Assembly: GCF_030068615.1 (NCBI RefSeq)
Contig: NZ_JASJOC010000003.1
Coordinates: 457,090-521,089, forward strand
DNA from: Halostagnicola sp. A-GB9-2
Lineage (GTDB): Archaea > Halobacteriota > Halobacteria > Halobacteriales > Natrialbaceae
Direction: 5' to 3'
DNA length: 64,000 bases
The notes under the pieces were generated by a model, which had not been told where the DNA came from, searched no databases, and saw nothing but the letters and a program-made list of their open reading frames with translations. The translations under genes were made by a program, and so were the position numbers. Shown here piece after piece: positions 46,051-55,144 of this stretch. Each line of letters begins with the position of its first letter. Position 1 is the stretch's first letter.

Positions 46051-46897
46051 TCGGCTGTTACCGTTCCGTGGTACGCGGGGGCGAAGCGGCGCTGTCTTCG
46101 ATCGGAATGCGATTTTCCAGCTTACACGCGATTCCCCGACTGATCGTTCCGCGGAGAAATCTCGCGGTTCTCCGGAGAAACGTCGCATTCACTTGCGCGG
46201 CCTCGAGTGCACTCGTGGAAGCGCGAGCGGGTTTTATTCTCCAGACTGACCAACCCTGCCGGCGCGAGGAACATCGATATTCCAACGGCTGCGGCATTCG
46301 ATTCGAACCGCGCTAACGGAGGCCTGACAGAGCTATGAACGACAGATACGATTCCCGACGGACGAGCGACGGGGACTCGAGCGACAACTAGCGGGTCGAC
46401 GGGCGACCCGAGGAGAACTCTCCTCGACAGTCGGACGAGCGCTGGAGCGCTCGGGGACAGCGACGCAAAGCGGGTGATCGACAGGCCGGTGATCAACGGC
46501 GGGGACAGGAGCGAGGACGACGACAGGAACAAGGCCGGAACCGCGGTCAGGGGTAGGGCCGAGATGAAAACCGGGGCCGAGACCAGGATGGACGAGGCCC
46601 CACACGCGGCGGAAATCGCGAGCAGAGTCGACGAAAAGAAGGCGATCTACAGGGTCTCGCCGACGAGCGCGCGCATCTACGCGATGACGATACGGGCATC
46701 CGACGACACGTCGATTATCCGGACCGAGAACGGGGATACGAGGACCGACGCAACTGATTCCGAACAGAGATTCGATTCGGGAGCGACTGATCCCGACTCG
46801 GGGAGACCTGGAAGGCGGAAGCACCGTCCGGTTCGGCTTCGAGAACAGCGAAACCGACGCCATTTTTCTCGCGGCGATCCCAGACCGGGTAGTGAGC
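46051..46897. other. 847-bp region without a confident gene
   Basis: Several open frames exist on both strands but have compositions unlike haloarchaeal proteins (Arg/Pro-rich). On the - strand, bases about 46620-46335 read as a hydrophobic stretch (IAFFSSTLLAISAACGAS) in a frame with upstream stops and no good start. This may be the remnant of a membrane protein or a chance shadow. No repeat or RNA gene was recognised. Confidence 0.3.
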
Positions 46898-47344
46898 ATG
46901 ACCGGAACATACGTCCTCGTAATCGACCTCGAGCGAGCGACGACGCTCGAGGTCGGCGCGCTGGGATCGATCGAGTTCGAAGCCGGTGTGTACGCCTATG
47001 TCGGCACGGCGTTTGGACCCGGCGGGTTCGCTCGCGTCGACCGTCACGCCGAACTCGCTCGAGGGGACCGCGAAACTCGCCACTGGCATATCGATTACTT
47101 GCTCGGCTGTTCCGAAGCGAGCCTCGAGCGGGCCGTTTTCTTTCCCGGCGAAGACAGCGAATGTGCACTCGCCCGAACTCTTCCCGGCGAGCGAGTTCCG
47201 GGATTCGGCGCGTCGGATTGTGACTGTCTCGGTCACCTGCTCGAGTCCCCATCGGTGGAGGTCCTTCTCGAGGCCGCTCAGGACGCCGGCGGGTCTCTCG
47301 ATCCGGACGAACCGACGAGTGACGTCACTGGGCCTGAGCGATAG
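46898..47344 (+). CDS. DUF123 (GIY-YIG-like) protein
   Basis: A 148-residue protein from ATG 46898 (MTGTYVLVIDLERATTLEVG); a GTG six bases upstream is in frame. The pattern GVYAYVGTAFGPGGFARVDRHAE...RHWHIDYLL...ECALARTL...PGFGASDCDCLGHL is the DUF123 domain. It is related to GIY-YIG nucleases and found in archaea, sometimes fused to endonuclease III. The conserved Tyr, Arg and His positions are present. Activity not established. Confidence 0.85.
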   Translation: MTGTYVLVIDLERATTLEVGALGSIEFEAGVYAYVGTAFGPGGFARVDRHAELARGDRETRHWHIDYLLGCSEASLERAVFFPGEDSECALARTLPGERVPGFGASDCDCLGHLLESPSVEVLLEAAQDAGGSLDPDEPTSDVTGPER

Positions 47345-47367
47345 AACAGCGAATACGCTTTGGGACG

Positions 47368-47814
47368 CTACGAAACCGATGGCGGAAGCTGTACCTCGTC
47401 GAACCAGAAGGATTCGATCGTTTCGACCATCTCTACGAATTCGTCGGGGCTCTCCGGTTTGGTGAGGTAAGCGTTTGCAGAGAGTTCGTAGCTCTTGAGG
47501 ATGTCCTCCTCGGCTTTGGAGCTCGTGAGCACGAGGACTGGAAAATTCGGGTGTTCGCCGTTATCTCTGAGTTCTTTGAGGACGTCGAAACCATCGGTTC
47601 TCGGGAGGTTCAAGTCGAGTAACAACAGCTGTGGGTACGGTTGCGAATCGCCGCAGTCAGTCAGATACGCCAGTGTTTCGTCTCCGTCCGCAACGCTGTC
47701 TATCACGGCATCGAACGCCGAACTTTTGAACGCCTCCCGTGTCAGTCGAACGTCTCCCGGGTTGTCCTCGACGAGCAAGACCGTGGGTGACTGAGACGGG
47801 TTCAAATTCTTCAC
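47368..47814 (-). CDS. Response regulator, single CheY-like receiver domain
   Basis: A 148-residue receiver. The acidic pocket is in VLLVEDNPGDVRLTREAF, the phospho-acceptor Asp is in LLLLDLNLPRTDGFDVL, the Thr/Ser is in VLVLTSSKAEEDI, and the Lys is in AYLTKPESPDEF. This is the Rcp1-like type that normally receives phosphate from phytochrome-like or other histidine kinases. No output domain and no adjacent kinase gene, so its partner must be elsewhere. It converges with the DUF123 gene, 23 bp apart. Confidence 0.93.
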   Translation of the reverse strand: MKNLNPSQSPTVLLVEDNPGDVRLTREAFKSSAFDAVIDSVADGDETLAYLTDCGDSQPYPQLLLLDLNLPRTDGFDVLKELRDNGEHPNFPVLVLTSSKAEEDILKSYELSANAYLTKPESPDEFVEMVETIESFWFDEVQLPPSVS

Positions 47815-47976
47815 ACCTTATTGTTCGCGTGTCGGGAACCTAAGACTGACCACTACATGATTTGGAACCGCTCGAGATTCGGGTGATCGAGTCCCCGATT
47901 GTACGCCGCTTGGAGTCCCCCTCCGAACGGTTTCGCGTTGTTGGATTCGAACGGATTTGGATGCGACTCGAGGTTG

Positions 47977-48052
47977 ATACTGTCGGCTGTAACTGTGTGA
48001 ATTCTCGCCCCCGAGGCGACGGGGATCTTGAACGATTTACAGCCGACAGTAT
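47977..48052. repeat. 76-bp palindromic element with 16-bp perfect arms
   Basis: ATACTGTCGGCTGTAA at 47977-47992 is the exact reverse complement of TTACAGCCGACAGTAT at 48037-48052. The interior also pairs partly through CGCCCC and GGGG blocks. The arm resembles the end of the palindrome at 11045-11124 (ATACGGTCTGCTGTAA). It sits 18 bp after the stop codon of the spermidine synthase-like gene and may be its terminator or a small non-autonomous mobile element. The remaining intergenic sequence 47815-48070 holds no gene. Confidence 0.6.
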
Positions 48053-48070
48053 GACTATTCTCTCCGTGGG

Positions 48071-49681
48071 CTATGGGTGTGCTATCGGGGCCATCGCCGA
48101 ACTCGAGGCTGTGGCTTCCGATTCGTGCGGATCGTCTGACTCTTCGATCACGTATCGTTGTCCCATCATCGGATCGAGGAGCCTGTCGACGGGCGCGTAG
48201 TCGTCCTCTAACAACGGCGCGCCGTCGGTATCGGGCTCGTCCATGTAGTTATCCAGTGCCCCCTCGAGGTCCACGGCCAGATCGCGTTGGTCGTTTCGCT
48301 GCTCGAGTTCGACCTGGCTGAAGTCGGTCTCCTCCTTGGTCGCGACGACCTGGACGTTCTGGACGGAGTTCCGATCGGACGTTCGGAAACTGTAGACGTC
48401 CGGGAAGACCTGGTCGATCGTCTTGTACTGGGCGTGGTAGAACTCGGCCGCCGAGCCGGTCGGCGAGGAAACGACGTTCGCGGTGAGGATGCCGTCCTCG
48501 GCGAGTCGATCCGAGATGAGTTCCATGAACTCGACCGTCGTAAGCTGGAACGGGACCTGATCTTTCTTGTAGGCGTCGAGGACGATCAGATCGTAGCCGT
48601 CGTGCGAGTCGTCCATTTCGGCGAGGTATTGTCGACCGTCGTCCTCGTAGGTGGTCAGGTTCTCGCCGTGCTCGAGGCCGAAGTACTCCTCGGCGGCGTC
48701 GGTCACGTCCCCGTCGAGTTCGACCACGTCGACGTTGACGTCGTACTCCGCCTCGAACTCCTGTGGGCCGGTGTACCCGCCGCCGCCGATAAACAGGACG
48801 TCGTCCATCTCCTCGGGCCCGTCGTTCATCAACAGCGGAAGGTTGAAGTAGGTCGTGTACTCGAAGACGTGTCGATCCGGGTTCTCCATGTCCATCGCGC
48901 TGTGTCTGGCCCCGTCGAGGTACATGGTTCGCGTGTCGCCGTCGTCGATCACCTCGAGTTCCTGTTCGCCGGTGTGAGTCTGGTAGATCACGTCGCCTCT
49001 CGGATCGAAGGCGCTCGCGCTTCCGACCGCGGCGCCGACGAGCAACAGCGAGACGACGACTGCCGCGCCGGCGGAGTTTCGAGAGAAGTCGGGGAGCGTA
49101 AGCGCCAGGGCGGTCGCGACCAGCAGGAAGCCAAACAGCAGACCGATCCGTTCGACGCTCAGTTCGGGGATCAGGACGAACGTCGTGAGGGCACTGCCGA
49201 GAATACTCCCGATGGTGCCGACGGCGTAGACGTGCCCGGACGCCTCGCCGACCCCTTCCTTGTTACAGAGTTCTGCCCCATAGGGACTGATGAATCCCAG
49301 CAGGTACGTCGGCGGTCCGAACAGGGCGATGACGGCCGGAATCGACGCGTACCGCGCGCCGAGAGGCATCGTCGACGTGTAGAGCAAGAGCAGATCGCTC
49401 GCGTAGATCACGATGGCGATGTAGATGGCCGTTCCGAGGAGAATCCAGGACATCTCGCGGTTGGTCGCGGTTTTTGCGCGCTTGCCGCCCTGCCAGTATC
49501 CCAGGCTCAACGCCGCCAGGCAGATGGTGATGATGCTTCCCCAGGTGTAGATGCTACTGCCGAACTGGGGTGCGATGACTCGTCCCGCCAAAATTTCGAG
49601 ACCCATGCTCGCGATACCTGCCACGAACACCGCGAGTTCGGGCTTGTTTAACCGGTACGACGCGAGCGTCCGAACGTCCAT
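48071..49681 (-). CDS. Membrane-fused spermidine synthase-like protein
   Basis: A 536-residue protein. The first about 215 residues have six to seven membrane helices (AVFVAGIASMGLEILAGRVIAPQFG, WGSIITICLAALSLGYWQGGK). The C-terminal about 300 residues are a Rossmann-type spermidine/spermine synthase domain: DDVLFIGGGGYTGPQEF, VDVVELDGDVTDAAEEYF and YDLIVLDAYKKDQVPFQLTTVEFM. The motif-I and Asp/Tyr residues of aminopropyl transfer are only partly conserved, so the true substrate is uncertain. Proteins of this design are frequent in haloarchaea and bacteria. Confidence 0.85.
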   Translation of the reverse strand: MDVRTLASYRLNKPELAVFVAGIASMGLEILAGRVIAPQFGSSIYTWGSIITICLAALSLGYWQGGKRAKTATNREMSWILLGTAIYIAIVIYASDLLLLYTSTMPLGARYASIPAVIALFGPPTYLLGFISPYGAELCNKEGVGEASGHVYAVGTIGSILGSALTTFVLIPELSVERIGLLFGFLLVATALALTLPDFSRNSAGAAVVVSLLLVGAAVGSASAFDPRGDVIYQTHTGEQELEVIDDGDTRTMYLDGARHSAMDMENPDRHVFEYTTYFNLPLLMNDGPEEMDDVLFIGGGGYTGPQEFEAEYDVNVDVVELDGDVTDAAEEYFGLEHGENLTTYEDDGRQYLAEMDDSHDGYDLIVLDAYKKDQVPFQLTTVEFMELISDRLAEDGILTANVVSSPTGSAAEFYHAQYKTIDQVFPDVYSFRTSDRNSVQNVQVVATKEETDFSQVELEQRNDQRDLAVDLEGALDNYMDEPDTDGAPLLEDDYAPVDRLLDPMMGQRYVIEESDDPHESEATASSSAMAPIAHP

Positions 49682-49798
49682 TGTCGAAGCTCAGTCGGTC
49701 CGCCGTTGTGTACTTGTTGGATGGGGAATCTTCGAACCGGCCGATCGTCGACTGACGGCCCGCCGAGCCCATACGGGTCGATTCACCGCCCCCTCGAG

Positions 49799-50278
49799 TC
49801 AGGCGAGCGCGGCGACATCCGATTTCGATAACTCTCGATACTCGATATCCTGCTCCTCGAGCACCGCATTTAACTCCTCGAGTCCGCGGTCGATATCGAT
49901 CCCGACTCGGTCCACGTGGGCGTCCGGCGTCTCGCTCGGGTCGGTTTCGAAGTGTGCGGTCAGTTCGAGACCCTCGGGATGGTGGTAGCCCCGAACGTGT
50001 ACCTGCCACCACTCGTAACCGGTCGGGTGATCGATGACGTACTCCACTCGACGCAGGTTAAGCACCTCGCCGAAGTACGAAAAGGACATGTCCCAGTTCG
50101 GCGCGAAGTGGCGTTCGCCGAGGAGTCGTTCGGCTTCCGACCGGCTGAGCGGAACGAGCACGGACGGTTCGAGCGGTTTCGGTCGCGAGAAGAACCGGCC
50201 GCGGACCGAGAGGACGATGCGTCGAAGTTCCCGCAGGACGGCGTCGAGGATGTTCGCTCGAGAGACTCGGCGAGTCAT
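49799..50278 (-). CDS. Hypothetical acidic protein
   Basis: A 159-residue protein from ATG 50278 (MTRRVSRANILDAVLREL); the frame upstream is Arg-rich and excluded. It has a basic N-terminal helix, then a compact mixed domain with LSRSEAERLLGERHFAPNWDMSFSYFGEVLNLRRVEY and GYEWWQVHVRGYHHPEGLELTAHFE, and an acidic C-terminal helix (GLEELNAVLEEQDIEY). No family recognised. Codon use is typical of the window. It lies upstream of the spermidine synthase-like gene on the same strand, with about 117 bp between. Confidence 0.65.
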   Translation of the reverse strand: MTRRVSRANILDAVLRELRRIVLSVRGRFFSRPKPLEPSVLVPLSRSEAERLLGERHFAPNWDMSFSYFGEVLNLRRVEYVIDHPTGYEWWQVHVRGYHHPEGLELTAHFETDPSETPDAHVDRVGIDIDRGLEELNAVLEEQDIEYRELSKSDVAALA

Positions 50279-50436
50279 GGGGACAGTACGTCGGCCGCGA
50301 TAATGAACCAACAGGGCAGTCCGTTCTGAACGCGTGTTCGATGGCTTCCGATATCGTCCGTTCAATCCAACTGGCAGTCTCTAGCCCACTGGATTTTGCA
50401 TATCGCCGTGGACGGATGCATATGGTTCGGGTGCAT

Positions 50437-51060
50437 ATGCTCGAGGGGGAGACGACCGATCGAATGGAGGCGCTGAGCGACGGCGTGTTCGCGATCGTTC
50501 TCACGCTGTTGGTCCTCCAGTTCGAGGTACCGGACGTCCCGGCGGATCGAGCCGCGGCCGACCTTCCCGGCGCGCTGGCCGACCAGCAGGCGTTGTTGCT
50601 CAGTTACTTGCTTTCGTTTTTCGTCGTCGGCATCTACTGGATCGTCCATCATAACCTGTTTCAACAGATCGTCCGCCACGACAGGCTGTTGCTCTACCTG
50701 AACCTCGCTTTCTTGCTCGTCGTCTCCTTTCTTCCGTTCCCGACAGAGCTGCTCGGCGTCTACGGCACCCACCTCACCTGGACGCTGTACGCGATCAACA
50801 TCGCCCTCGTCGGTATCATCCTGACGATCCTGTGGTGGTACGCGGATCGGCGCGCGTTTACCAGCGACGCCATCGACGACCGAACGGGGTTCCTGATCAC
50901 GCTTCGGGGTCTCATCGCACCGGCGGTCTTTCTCCTCTCGATCGGCGTGGCCGCGGTGAACCTCTCCGCGGCGTTTTTCGTCCCGCTGTTGATATTCCCG
51001 CTGCAGGTGCTCTGGACCAAGCGATATCAGGATCCCGAACTAACCTCCGAGACGGGGTAA
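50437..51060 (+). CDS. TMEM175 / DUF1211-type membrane protein (putative K+ channel)
   Basis: A 207-residue protein with six hydrophobic helices. The first helix has the family motif RMEALSDGVFAIVLTLLVLQ, close to the (R)xxxFSDxxFAI filter helix of TMEM175 channels with Leu replacing the Phe. The rest (LLSYLLSFFVVGIYWIVHHNLF, LLLYLNLAFLLVVSFLPFPTELLG) matches prokaryotic DUF1211. Bacterial and archaeal members form tetrameric K+-selective channels. ATG 50437 (MLEGETTDRM) is chosen; ATGs at 50416 and 50341 are in frame. The 3' end faces the palindromic element at 51080. Confidence 0.85.
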   Translation: MLEGETTDRMEALSDGVFAIVLTLLVLQFEVPDVPADRAAADLPGALADQQALLLSYLLSFFVVGIYWIVHHNLFQQIVRHDRLLLYLNLAFLLVVSFLPFPTELLGVYGTHLTWTLYAINIALVGIILTILWWYADRRAFTSDAIDDRTGFLITLRGLIAPAVFLLSIGVAAVNLSAAFFVPLLIFPLQVLWTKRYQDPELTSETG

Positions 51061-51079
51061 CGCGGAGTCCCCTCGAGTC

Positions 51080-51161
51080 ATAGGGTCGGTTGCCCCTGTG
51101 TACCGGTTTGTCGCCAGAATGGGGTGGTGACTGGCCGAAAATGACTGACAACCGGCCCTAT
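51080..51161. mobile_element. 82-bp palindromic MITE-like element, copy 2
   Basis: Reverse-complement copy of the element at 35306-35387. It begins ATAGGGTCGGTTG and ends with CAACCGGCCCTAT, one mismatch from a perfect inverted repeat. The interior shares GTACCGGTTTGTCGCCAGA and GGTGACTGGCCGAAAAT with copy 1. It fills the gap between two convergent genes, and its last base is the first base of the stop codon complement of the lipoprotein gene, so it may also work as a bidirectional terminator hairpin. Confidence 0.75.
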
Positions 51162-52282
51162 CAGTCTTCGACAGACTCGTTTCCGTCGTCGCTTTCGGAC
51201 ACCGACTTCCACGTCGCCGTGGCGAGAACGCGGTGCAGATTGGTGTTCACCGCGACCGACCGCTCCGTCGCGCTCGAGGCGAGGCGTCCTCTGAGCGTCG
51301 CTTCGAAGCTGTCGTCGATGGTATCGTACTCGTAGTAGGCGGCAAAGGTGGCGTTCGTGGTCGCCGACTCCTCGAAGGTGATCGAACTCACAGCCCCGTT
51401 GACGAGTCCGAACTGGGAGAAGGGGTTCGCGACCGAATTCGTGTTCCCCCAGCGATCGTATTGTTCTATCGGTGTTCCGACCACGATGCTCGTCGGCTCG
51501 CCGTAGCCCCCGAAGACGATGTGGCCCTTCCCGGCGTGTTCGAGCAACCAGTCGAACTCCTCGATCGAATCGTTCGCTCGCTCGCTCTCGCCGGCCGCGG
51601 TTTCGATGACCGCAGTAATCGGTTCGATACCGTCCTCGCCCCGGGAAGCGACGATCGCGTCGTCGCTGACCGCAAGCGTCGGGTCGCCGATCGAGAACTC
51701 GCCGTCCGCCGGCGCGTAGATATCGTAGTCTCCCAGCGTGTCGGTCCGCTCGTACTCGCGACGAAGCGTATTCTCCTCGGGCGTTTCCCTCAGTACGCCC
51801 GCTATCTCCTCGACGTCGATCGATCCCGACAGGACGAGTGCATCGTTGACCGTCAGGACGTCTTCGACCGTCGAATCGTACTCGTTGACGGGATCGGCTT
51901 CGTCACGCTCGATGTCGAACTCCCCCAGCGACGGATACGGCCGGAGCAGGCCCTCAAGTCCCGGCCCGGCGAGTTCGACTGTCAGTCGTTCGGAGAGCAT
52001 CGTGATCCCCTCGAGCGGATACCCGTGCATCACTTCGCCGGGATCCAGCTGCGTCTCGTACTCCTCGACCACATCGGCGTCGAGCGTAGCCGCCGTCAGT
52101 TCGTCCCAGTTGACGTAGCCGAAATCGACCCAGCCGTCGTCGTCGGTGCCGAGTCGGTCGATGTACGCCGGGGGTTGCTCTTCGTCGACGGACGCGAGAA
52201 CCTCCAGACAGCCCGCGAGCCCAGCCGTCGCCGCCGTCGCCAGGGCCCCGGTCTGTTTTAGCAACGTCCGACGATCATACAT
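51161..52282 (-). CDS. Lipoprotein of unknown function
   Basis: A 373-residue exported protein. The signal YDRRTLLKQTGALATAATAGLAGC (split here: twin arginine near residue 4, lipobox Cys near 25) predicts Tat export and lipid anchoring. The remainder is acidic with mixed alpha/beta content (VDFGYVNWDELTAATLDADV, ALVLSGSIDVEEIAGVLRET, GHIVFGGYGEPTSIVVGTPI) and repeats of a pattern found in many halobacterial surface lipoproteins. No enzyme motif seen. The stop codon abuts the MITE-like element. Confidence 0.72.
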   Translation of the reverse strand: MYDRRTLLKQTGALATAATAGLAGCLEVLASVDEEQPPAYIDRLGTDDDGWVDFGYVNWDELTAATLDADVVEEYETQLDPGEVMHGYPLEGITMLSERLTVELAGPGLEGLLRPYPSLGEFDIERDEADPVNEYDSTVEDVLTVNDALVLSGSIDVEEIAGVLRETPEENTLRREYERTDTLGDYDIYAPADGEFSIGDPTLAVSDDAIVASRGEDGIEPITAVIETAAGESERANDSIEEFDWLLEHAGKGHIVFGGYGEPTSIVVGTPIEQYDRWGNTNSVANPFSQFGLVNGAVSSITFEESATTNATFAAYYEYDTIDDSFEATLRGRLASSATERSVAVNTNLHRVLATATWKSVSESDDGNESVED

Positions 52283-52476
52283 GAGTTAGTTGAACTCGTC
52301 GTTCCAATAGCAAATTACTTCCTTTTCGTGGCACGGTCGCTCTCGCGTGCCGTCGGTACCCGACCGGCCTCGATCTCGAGCGGACGGGATACCGTTCGAC
52401 CGCGTTTCCGTGCCCACGGCGCGTCGATCGACCGGCGGCTTCGAAGTATGGAGGGCGGATCGACTGCGGCTCTCAA

Positions 52477-55140
52477 TCATTGCCAGGCGGGTAATCCGAG
52501 ACTCCCGTTCTCGAGTCGGTCCCAGACGACGATCACCGAGGGGAGCACGAGTATCGACGTAAAGCAGGCGTAGAACACTCCCAGCGCAAGGAGCAAGCCA
52601 AACTCCATGATGAGCGGGATCAACGCGACGTACAACACGCCGAGTCCGCAGACGGTCGTGAGCATACTACCGGTCAGCGCACCGCCCGTTCCGCGGACGG
52701 TCACCATCAGCGCCTCGTGGACGTCGTTGCCGTCCTCGAACTCGTCGACGAATCGGTGCATGAAATGGACCGTGTAGTCGACCCCCAGCCCGATCGAGAC
52801 CGAGAGGATCGGCGCGTTGATCGGACTCAACGGGATGTCGAAGTACCGCATCGATCCCGCCAAGAGGGCGACGGTCAACAACACCGGAATCAGGTTGATC
52901 ACGCCGTAGACCGCCCGGCCCTCGAGCCACCAGTAGGCCAAGACGAGGAAGACGGCCGTCAGCAAGAACGCGATGAACAAGCTATTGATCGACGCGTCCG
53001 TCGTCTCGTCGATTACGGACTCGAAAATGACGAGTTGGCCGGTCGCCGTCGCGTCCATGGGTATCTCCTCGGCGGTCTCCTGAGCGGCGACGACGGCTTC
53101 GTCTTGCTCTGCGTCGACATCGATCATGATGTCGATCTGGGCGGCACCGCGGTCGGTCGTCAGTCGCTGACTCGCCTCGCCGCTTGCCTCGGAGTCGAAC
53201 AGTTCGTCGTAGACGACGTCGACGTCCCGGTCAGGGATCCCATCACCCGTCGAGTCGTGCCGGGCGACGACCGCGTCGAACTCTGGATCTTGCTCGGCGT
53301 GAGACTCGATGACCGAGAGGATGCTTTGTGCATCGGCCTCCCGGCTGTTGCTCCTGAACTCGTCCGGCGGGTTCTCGAGCGCCCTGTTGATGTCTCTCAG
53401 GGCGGTATCTGATCGTAAGTCCCCGTCATCGATATAGATCGTGACCGACCCCTGCATTCCCTGCTCGAAGTCCTCTTCCATGTAATCGAGGACGGTCATG
53501 AAGGTGTACTCGCCGGGCGAGAGCGGGCCGGGTAAGTGCTGGTACTGATCGACGCGATCTTGCTCGGGGAAAAACGCCTCTTCGTCGAACTCGGTGTCGA
53601 CGCCGGTTCCGTAGGCCGCGGCGCTGCCGCCGATGACGAGAATCGCGACGAGGAAGAGGACCGGTGCTACTTTCGAGATGTGGACGCCGACGGGCAGGAC
53701 CTTCCCCATGTAGGAGTCTTCGCGGCCCAGCGGGGTGGTTCCGAACTCGGGGAAGCGCGTTCCGTCCCGAAGCCGGTCGAAGCCGACCTTCCCAGCGGGG
53801 AGGAAGACGCCGAAGATGAGGAACGTGAAGATCATCCCGAAGGCGGCCACGATCCCGAAGTCTTGCATGCCGTCCATCGAACTGACGAGGTTCGCCGCGA
53901 AGCTGAAGACGGTCGTGATCGTCACGATGAGGAACGCGGTCGTCAGCTGGGCCGACGTGACGGTCATCGACTCGCCGATCGAGACACCCTTGGCCCGTTC
54001 CTCGCGATAGCGATTGATTATGTGTATCCCGAAGTCGATCCCGACCGCCAGCAGTAAGGGGAAAACGACGATTAGCGAGTCCGAGAAGGGAATGTTCGCG
54101 AATCCCATGAAGCCGAACGTCCAGATCATCGTCATCACGAGCGCCGCCAGACCCAGACCGAGGTCGATCGGATCCCGGTAGGCTACCAGCAGGAAGAACA
54201 TGATGAGGACGATCGCGGCCGGGAAGACGACGATCGCGGTATCGCCCAGCAGTTGAAGCGTTTCCTCCTCGATGATCGCGTCGCCGAAGATGACGATGTT
54301 CTCGCCGCTCTCGAAGCCGTCGATATCGTTGGCGATATCCTCGGTCTCGTACTGCAGATCCGCGTAATTGTCCGTGTCGGCCATCGGCGCGGTATCGTAG
54401 GTGATCGCCACCTGCGCGACGTTCGCCTGTGCCGATTCCCGCGTGAAGTCGGTGCTTACGGGCAGGCCGGCCACTTCGTCGGCTTCGGCGATCGCCTCGT
54501 CAATCTGGCGCTGTGAGGCGCTGTTGACCGCACGATACTGTTCTTCCGACGTTTCCGCCTCGGGATCGAGCTGTTGTGCGATCAGGGACGCCGGGCTCGT
54601 CGACGACTCGACGCGGAGGCCGTCGCGGGTCTCGATCTCGTCCTGGAACTCGAGCATCCGCAAGAGGTTCGGCTCGGAGAGGACGTTGCGATCGTCTTCG
54701 ATGAACAACTGGGCGGTTGTGCCCCCCTCCTCGTGACCCGTCTCGCCGAAGTCGTCCTGGATGTCCTCGTAGGCCTGGGCCTCCTCGGTGTCGTCGGCGA
54801 ACTGATCGGCACCGGCTTCCTGGCCGCCGTCACCCATACCGGCCCCGGCCATGAACACGCCCGTCAGCAGGAGAAAGACGATGACGATCGTCCACGGTCG
54901 CTTCGAGATCAGCGGGTTGACTCGCCGAGTGAACGGGTCGCTCCCGCGACCGTCGTCCGGACTTCCGCTTGAGCCACCCAGAGAGCCGACGTGACTCGAG
55001 AGCGAGCCGAACAGGCCGCCTCGGGTATCGCTTTCCGAACCCCCTCGAGCGCTCCCGCCGTCGCTTTCGAGACTGCCGTCGCCGGAGCTGGTGGCGAGAC
55101 TGTCGTCGCTGACGCGGTCGGGGCGATCGGAGTCGGTCAT
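52477..55140 (-). CDS. RND/MMPL-family transporter
   Basis: An 887-residue membrane transporter. It has a Ser/Gly/Asp-rich cytoplasmic N-terminus (about 1-70), a first helix (WTIVIVFLLLTGVFMAGAG) and a large extracytoplasmic loop. A block of five helices follows (TAIVVFPAAIVLIMFFLLVAYRDPIDLGLG, SLIVVFPLLLAVGIDFGIHIINRYREE), then a second loop and a second helix block (LTAVFLVLAYWWLEGRAVYGVINLIPVLLT, ISVSIGLGVDYTVHFMHRF). The GxDF/GxDY charges in helix 4 are the RND proton-relay positions. ATG 55140 is used; the Ser/Arg-rich upstream frame is a shadow of the next gene. Substrate may be lipids or drugs. Confidence 0.9.
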   Translation of the reverse strand: MTDSDRPDRVSDDSLATSSGDGSLESDGGSARGGSESDTRGGLFGSLSSHVGSLGGSSGSPDDGRGSDPFTRRVNPLISKRPWTIVIVFLLLTGVFMAGAGMGDGGQEAGADQFADDTEEAQAYEDIQDDFGETGHEEGGTTAQLFIEDDRNVLSEPNLLRMLEFQDEIETRDGLRVESSTSPASLIAQQLDPEAETSEEQYRAVNSASQRQIDEAIAEADEVAGLPVSTDFTRESAQANVAQVAITYDTAPMADTDNYADLQYETEDIANDIDGFESGENIVIFGDAIIEEETLQLLGDTAIVVFPAAIVLIMFFLLVAYRDPIDLGLGLAALVMTMIWTFGFMGFANIPFSDSLIVVFPLLLAVGIDFGIHIINRYREERAKGVSIGESMTVTSAQLTTAFLIVTITTVFSFAANLVSSMDGMQDFGIVAAFGMIFTFLIFGVFLPAGKVGFDRLRDGTRFPEFGTTPLGREDSYMGKVLPVGVHISKVAPVLFLVAILVIGGSAAAYGTGVDTEFDEEAFFPEQDRVDQYQHLPGPLSPGEYTFMTVLDYMEEDFEQGMQGSVTIYIDDGDLRSDTALRDINRALENPPDEFRSNSREADAQSILSVIESHAEQDPEFDAVVARHDSTGDGIPDRDVDVVYDELFDSEASGEASQRLTTDRGAAQIDIMIDVDAEQDEAVVAAQETAEEIPMDATATGQLVIFESVIDETTDASINSLFIAFLLTAVFLVLAYWWLEGRAVYGVINLIPVLLTVALLAGSMRYFDIPLSPINAPILSVSIGLGVDYTVHFMHRFVDEFEDGNDVHEALMVTVRGTGGALTGSMLTTVCGLGVLYVALIPLIMEFGLLLALGVFYACFTSILVLPSVIVVWDRLENGSLGLPAWQ

Positions 55141-55144
55141 GCAG

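Noticed and set aside
48287..49651. A 454-codon + strand frame inside the spermidine synthase-like gene
   Set aside because: Antisense shadow. The - strand frame has membrane helices and recognisable Rossmann motifs.
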